From a virus, in the IMG/VR virus record IMGVR_UViG_3300046331_000487, positions 1 through 24,469 of that record: a DNA stretch of 24,469 bases; one strand, 5' to 3'. How positions within the stretch are numbered: position 1 is the stretch's first letter; each line of letters opens with the position of its first letter. The notes beneath the pieces were generated by a model, which ran no database searches, was not told where the DNA came from, and saw only the letters and a list, made by a program, of their open reading frames with translations. This document shows, one piece after another, positions 21,418 to 24,469 of this stretch. Position numbers and translations under genes: made by a program.

Positions 21418-21446
21418 TTGAGGGATTTTCTTGACATCTGTATATA
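21418..21446 (+). promoter_or_regulatory. Candidate promoter for the amidoligase direction
   Basis: Plus strand: TTGAGG (21418-21423), 17-base spacer, TATATA (21441-21446). It is 36 bases from the divergent promoter, so the two may compete or share a regulator. A nearby TTGACA at 21431 has no -10 at proper spacing. Confidence 0.5.
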
Positions 21447-21687
21447 GTCTAATGGTTGCCGGCTTGGTTGTCAAATCGAAAACGCAAAAAATCCGGGCAA
21501 ATTCAAAAAAGGTCGCATCCTTATAAGGGTCGGGGTGGGTTCTAAAATTTAGAAATAGTGAGTGGGCGAGTAAAGAGTTATTGAAATGAGATATAGAAAT
21601 GAAATATTGAACCGCGGCGGTCAGCCCGTCGTGGGATCACGAGAGACACGGGCTTCCCGCGCGGGGGGTTTGGCTCAGATATAGGAG
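21447..21687 (+). promoter_or_regulatory. Long structured 5' leader of the amidoligase transcript
   Basis: About 240 bases without an ORF. It holds a near-perfect palindrome TTCTAAAATTTAGAA (21540-21554) and a GC-rich hairpin in which AGCCCGT-CGTG (21623-21633) pairs with CACG and ACGGGCT (21648-21654), flanked by CCGCG and a CCCGCGCGGG palindrome (21656-21665). There is no T run, so it reads as a structured leader, not a clear terminator. No known riboswitch class was recognised. Confidence 0.45.
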
Positions 21688-21810
21688 ATGATAAATGACA
21701 ACAAGTCACTAAATATATTATTCGGAATGTTATTCGTAATCTTAACGCTGCTATGCGTAGTAGCGCCGATAATGCATTCAATAGAATGCGGTTCAAAATT
21801 ATATTGTTAG
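21688..21810 (+). CDS. Possible small membrane protein, 40 aa
   Basis: The frame MINDNKSLNI... carries one hydrophobic span (ILFGMLFVILTLLCVVAPIM) and ends seven bases before the amidoligase ATG. AGGAG abuts the ATG (too close for the best initiation). Hydrophobic content and position suggest a real leader or membrane partner, but a chance frame is possible. Confidence 0.45.
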   Translation: MINDNKSLNILFGMLFVILTLLCVVAPIMHSIECGSKLYC

Positions 21811-21817
21811 GAAAAGA

Positions 21818-23320
21818 ATGTCCAACTTAGTTGAATTCAGAGCATCAGCTGTCAAGGCGATGGCGAAGTACGAAGAGATCTGGAACAGCAGATTCAACGA
21901 AAACGGCGAGCGCCGTCAGATGACAAACGAAGAGTTCAAAGAGATCTTCAGCATTCTACCAGGTTACAAGCTAAACGATGGAGTGTTCTACAGCGTTCGA
22001 CACATTATCACCGGATGGACTCCAGAGACATTGGCTGAACCGTCAGAGAATATCGCAGAGCTTGTTGAGTATCTCAAAAACAACCGGATCAAAGCTACTG
22101 TTTGGTTCGCAACTATGAAAGCAGCAGCAGACAAGATCGGACTCATTTACAATGTAAACGTTCGCAACGGTAACATTATCTTCAGTCAAGATGAGACATC
22201 GATGATTGCAGGCAGCGAGCTTCTAGAAGACATAAACTTCTATTACATGCTAAAGCAGCTGAGCGTTATTGAGATTACTCGCGAGAACCTAATTCGTGGT
22301 ATTTCAACATACAACGACTGGCTAGCGTCATACAGCCGTCAGCTTCGCAATAACTCAATTCCAGAAGCCAAAAACACTGGAATCGAGAAGGTGTTTGAGC
22401 AGGCACCAAAGCCAGAAGCTGAGTTGATCCTAGCTCAGCTTGACGAAGCAATCAAGTTGCTACCAAGCAACGGTCTAACAGCCAGAACTTGGGGCTTCGA
22501 GATTGAGGTTCCAGACGCCAAGAACGTTACACCAAGATTCAATTCAGGAATCGAAAAGGGCGAAGACGGAAGTCTTCGTAGCTACGAGGGTAACGACGAA
22601 TGCGAGTGCGGATGTTCAGACTGTGTATTTCACAGCTGCGACTGTGACAACTGCACAGACTACAACGACGACCCAAGCCACTGTGGAGACAGTGACTGCC
22701 AGACAGCAGACATGGCAGAGTTCCGAACCGTTGGTGGAGTCCAGCGAGCACACCACAACGGAATGTATCAGCTATGCAAGGAACTGAACGAGAACAATGC
22801 AGAGATGAATGACACTGCAGGTACTCACATTCACGTATATGCTCAGGACTTGACAACCCACCAGGTTGGTCAAGTAATGGCAATCTACAAGTACATTGAA
22901 GGTATTGTTAGCCCGATTGCTGGACGTTACAACGTGAACTACGCAGGTAAGGTACGTACTGACCACGTAGCAGCAGCGTTGAAGCGTAAAGATCCAAAGC
23001 TAAACAACGTCAAGCAGGTTGCAGTGAACGTAATGCACTTGCTAGGCGGACGCGGAACAATCGAGTTCCGACAGATGGACTGTAACTTGAACGCAAACAA
23101 GATTACATTCTGGGCTTGGCTAGTTCGTGGACTTGTCGAGACTGCAAAGCGTGGAGCATCGCTCAAAGACTTCAAAAAGGTCCAGGACTTGAACGACGTT
23201 ATTGATGTTCTCGGTAAGTTTGAGTTCTTCATCCAGAACGAGAACCCAGGAGATGTAATCTTCGGAAGCAAGTCAGACCAGATGTTGGTCAAGACCCAGA
23301 TGCACAAGCGTATCGACTAG
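21818..23320 (+). CDS. Amidoligase-family (Amidoligase_2, COOH-NH2 ligase) protein, 500 aa
   Basis: Residues ~224-450 fit the putative amidoligase family, a glutamine-synthetase-like fold: WGFEIEVPDA (ExE metal site, 225-231), EKGEDGSLRSYEG, EFRTVGGVQRAHHNGMYQLC, DTAGTHIHVYAQDLTTHQVG (HxH), GRYNVNYAG and GGRGTIEFRQMDCNLNANKI. These match the order in which this family carries its ATP/metal and substrate residues. The N-terminal ~220 residues are of unknown function. A Cys-rich insert (about 260-295, ECECGCSDCVFHSCDCDNC) is probably a zinc module. The family is predicted to make amide bonds using ammonia or an amine; the paired amidotransferase is the likely ammonia source. RBS AGGA is six bases upstream. 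Confidence 0.8.
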   Translation: MSNLVEFRASAVKAMAKYEEIWNSRFNENGERRQMTNEEFKEIFSILPGYKLNDGVFYSVRHIITGWTPETLAEPSENIAELVEYLKNNRIKATVWFATMKAAADKIGLIYNVNVRNGNIIFSQDETSMIAGSELLEDINFYYMLKQLSVIEITRENLIRGISTYNDWLASYSRQLRNNSIPEAKNTGIEKVFEQAPKPEAELILAQLDEAIKLLPSNGLTARTWGFEIEVPDAKNVTPRFNSGIEKGEDGSLRSYEGNDECECGCSDCVFHSCDCDNCTDYNDDPSHCGDSDCQTADMAEFRTVGGVQRAHHNGMYQLCKELNENNAEMNDTAGTHIHVYAQDLTTHQVGQVMAIYKYIEGIVSPIAGRYNVNYAGKVRTDHVAAALKRKDPKLNNVKQVAVNVMHLLGGRGTIEFRQMDCNLNANKITFWAWLVRGLVETAKRGASLKDFKKVQDLNDVIDVLGKFEFFIQNENPGDVIFGSKSDQMLVKTQMHKRID

Positions 23321-23330
23321 TGGCATAGAA

Positions 23331-23372
23331 CGGAGTGGGTGCTTCGCACCCCTCCGCTCGCCCCTGCGGGGC
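23331..23372 (+). promoter_or_regulatory. Tandem GC-rich hairpins after the amidoligase
   Basis: CGGAG-T-GGGTGC/GCACCC-CTCCG (23331-23356) is an 11-bp stem with a TTC loop and a bulged T; GCCCC/GGGGC (23360-23372) follows. Only a short T run follows (TCGTTTAT), so they may be a partial terminator or RNA-processing/stability element before the next gene. Confidence 0.6.
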
Positions 23373-23395
23373 TCGTTTATAAAAGAAAGAAAAAC

Positions 23396-23680
23396 ATGGA
23401 AATCAAGTTCGTTACAGAAGAAGAGATTGCTGAGAAGCGTGGGCGCAAAGAAAGGTACCCATGGAGCGAGTTCATCGAGGAGTTGTACAAGCACCCAGGC
23501 AAGTGGGCGGAGTTCCCAGTCAAGGTGGTCAATTCAGGTTCTGCATACCGTATCACAACGAAGTATAAGGATGTAGAGGTACAAGTAACAGGAGGCAACA
23601 ACCTACCAGTAGAAGACGCAAACAAGCAGTTGTGGACAGTATATGTCCGTTATACCCCAACAGAAGAGGAGACGTTCTAA
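23396..23680 (+). CDS. Hypothetical protein, 94 aa
   Basis: ATG 23396 follows AAAAGAAAG; an upstream TTG would overlap the hairpins. The product is charged in front (MEIKFVTEEEIAEKRGRKER) and then beta-rich (AYRITTKYKDVEVQVTGGNN, LWTVYVRYTPTEEETF). No family recognised. The stop overlaps the next start (TAATG). Confidence 0.7.
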   Translation: MEIKFVTEEEIAEKRGRKERYPWSEFIEELYKHPGKWAEFPVKVVNSGSAYRITTKYKDVEVQVTGGNNLPVEDANKQLWTVYVRYTPTEEETF

Positions 23681-23853
23681 TGGCATACGTAACAGCAGAT
23701 GGCAACTACGGCTCGGATGAGGTTGTAGAGTTTGAGTACGAGGAGCTAACAGACGCACAGTGGGAAACAGTCTCTGTGCTACCAGACAGGGACAAGTTCC
23801 CATACGTCATCTCTGTGCTCAACGGAGAAGATACGTCAGACTGGGAGCTGTAA
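23680..23853 (+). CDS. Small acidic protein with LTDAQW motif, 57 aa
   Basis: MAYVTADGNYGSDEVVEFEY is followed by EELTDAQWETVSVLPDRDKF, the same LTxxQW unit as in three minus-strand genes. Starts at the TAATG overlap and ends DWEL-TAA. Just before and past this stop, a second frame continues into the PGFL motif. Confidence 0.7.
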   Translation: MAYVTADGNYGSDEVVEFEYEELTDAQWETVSVLPDRDKFPYVISVLNGEDTSDWEL

Positions 23854-23965
23854 AACCCCCGGGTTTCTAAAGTCTCTAATAGTCCTAACAGGATGCGCAT
23901 ATAACGGCGTATCCGCCCCAGAAAACCAGTGGCTGATGATGGGGCGCTGCCCCTTCACTTTGTGA
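23852..23965 (+). other. Start-less reading frame with PGFLxxLxVLxG motif (copy 1)
   Basis: In the +1 frame relative to the 23680 gene, codons read TPGFLKSLIVLTGCAYNGVS and on to CPFTL before TGA 23963-23965, whose stop lies in the loop of a large hairpin. The open frame reaches back into the 23680 gene but has no ATG, GTG or TTG. Matching positions in copy 2 (24370 region) suggest coding constraint. Confidence 0.4.
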
Positions 23966-23984
23966 AGGAGGGGCAGCTAGCCCC
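23941..23984 (+). promoter_or_regulatory. Large GC-rich hairpin before the 24002 gene
   Basis: GCTGCCCC-TTCAC (23946-23958) pairs with GTGAA and GGGGCAGC (23962-23977) around a TTT loop, with a three-base bulge; GGGGC and GCCCC add an outer stem. It encloses an AAGGAGG-like sequence and ends 17 bases before the next ATG, whose own GGAAAGG site is left free. Confidence 0.7.
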
Positions 23985-24001
23985 TAGGAAAGGTAACTAC
24001 A

Positions 24002-24247
24002 ATGGATGAGCTGTTCGCCAGTAACGAGATGACAGACGAGGAAGCAGCATACGAGTCGTATCCATACAAGGACTACAACGGGTGGAATCTAGACATCGGC
24101 TCTCTTGTGCAGTTCGCAGGAGATGACCGGACATACGGTCAGATGTTTAGGATCGTAGTGTTTACGCTAGATGCTAAGAAGGCTCTAGTCGTAGCAGGAG
24201 AGAAAAAGTATTGGGTAACACTAAGTTCACTAAGGTGGGTCCGTTAA
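24002..24247 (+). CDS. Hypothetical protein, 81 aa
   Basis: ATG 24002 follows GGAAAGGTAACTACA. The front is acidic and Tyr-rich (MTDEEAAYESYPYKDYNGWN). The rest (IGSLVQFAGDDRTYGQMFRI, VVAGEKKYWVTLSSLRWV) looks like a small beta barrel. No family recognised. TAATG overlap with the next gene. Confidence 0.7.
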   Translation: MDELFASNEMTDEEAAYESYPYKDYNGWNLDIGSLVQFAGDDRTYGQMFRIVVFTLDAKKALVVAGEKKYWVTLSSLRWVR

Positions 24248-24378
24248 TGATTCAGGCAATCAGTTGGTTAATCATCATTGGGTTAGCAGTTGTTGTATAC
24301 GGCGCAATGAACGCACTATACATTGACTCGCTCAAGACGCAAGTTCGAGAGTTAGAAGAAAAGTCCCCGGGTTTTTAG
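24247..24378 (+). CDS. Small membrane-anchored coiled-coil protein, 43 aa (possible -1 frameshift product)
   Basis: MIQAISWLIIIGLAVVVYGA gives one membrane span, followed by a charged helix (IDSLKTQVRELEEKSPGF) and TAG. The last codons before the stop contain G-GGT-TTT, a -1 slippery heptamer. Slipping would append LENLKVLQGLENGSQSD...KLWYR, to the TAG at 24449, for about 67 aa in total. Confidence 0.6.
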   Translation: MIQAISWLIIIGLAVVVYGAMNALYIDSLKTQVRELEEKSPGF

Positions 24379-24449
24379 AAAACCTAAAAGTCCTACAAGG
24401 CCTAGAGAATGGGAGCCAATCAGACCAAGAGAAGCTGTGGTACAGATAG
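24370..24449 (+). other. -1 frame extension with PGFLxxLxVLxG motif (copy 2)
   Basis: The -1 frame from GGG-TTT-TTA encodes PGFLENLKVLQG and continues to LWYR-TAG (24447-24449). Upstream the same frame is open back to a TGA at 24324 but has no start codon, so it would only be reached by slippage at 24369-24375. Confidence 0.45.
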
Positions 24450-24469
24450 GAATAATAACAAGAAGCGAT

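Noticed and set aside
24409-24469. ATG at 24409 with AAGG upstream as the start of another gene
   Set aside because: Only 20 codons are visible before the window ends, composition is very Lys/Asn-rich, and it overlaps the PGFL frame; cannot be supported.
1-24469. CRISPR arrays, insertion sequences, integrase
   Set aside because: No evenly spaced repeat-spacer units, transposase or recombinase motifs were seen on either strand.

Overview
This window is part of a tailed double-stranded DNA bacteriophage genome that almost certainly infects an actinobacterium. The phage assignment rests on an S74 tail-chaperone domain, an endolysin with small membrane (holin-like) proteins, and a dense replication and nucleotide-metabolism cluster. 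The actinobacterial host is inferred from a WhiB-type Fe-S regulator, a DUF2637-like membrane protein, flavin-dependent thymidylate synthase and TTGACA/TAnnnT promoters. The base composition looks close to even, lower than in most soil actinophages, which would fit a freshwater or low-GC actinobacterial host; that is inference only.

Layout. (1) 1-3972, plus strand: end of the tail/structural module (S74 chaperone, two small structural genes), an M23 endolysin, a terminator, a secreted Pro/Glu-rich protein, then three small membrane proteins likely to form the lysis cassette. A strong bidirectional terminator at 3990-4023 separates these from the convergent left-going genes. (2) 4031-19832, minus strand: a long, tightly overlapped set of genes read right to left. 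It contains about eleven small unknown genes, Api92-like and HTH proteins, an SF2 helicase, a Cys-rich protein, NrdH redoxin, the DUF2637-like protein, WhiB, a RecB-like nuclease, a Sak4-like RecA ATPase, a DUF669-type ssDNA-binding candidate, tRNA-Asn, a primase-helicase, a RuvC-like resolvase, a DnaQ-like exonuclease, zinc ribbons, dUTPase, DUF3310 and ThyX. Together these look like a recombination-linked DNA replication and dTMP-supply programme. No DNA polymerase is present in the window. (3) 19833-20210: a gene-free, AT-rich control region with repeated TTSAATATGTTA motifs; the same motif sits inside a promoter at 12.15 kb. (4) 20211-23320: a divergent pair, a class II glutamine amidotransferase (minus) and an amidoligase-family protein (plus), separated by a 518-base two-way promoter/leader region. 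(5) 23321-24469, plus strand: small early-type genes separated by large GC-rich hairpins, with two copies of a start-less PGFLxxLxVLxG reading frame, one reachable by a G GGT TTT -1 slippery site.

The most interesting system is the amidoligase plus amidotransferase pair. It predicts a phage pathway in which ammonia taken from glutamine is joined to a carboxylate of an unknown target, possibly the host cell wall or a phage or host peptide. Several genes of fewer than 60 codons were recovered by reading stop/start junctions. A recurrent junction, TTGACTAA, ends one gene with GAC-TAA and starts the next with TTG-ACT-AA.
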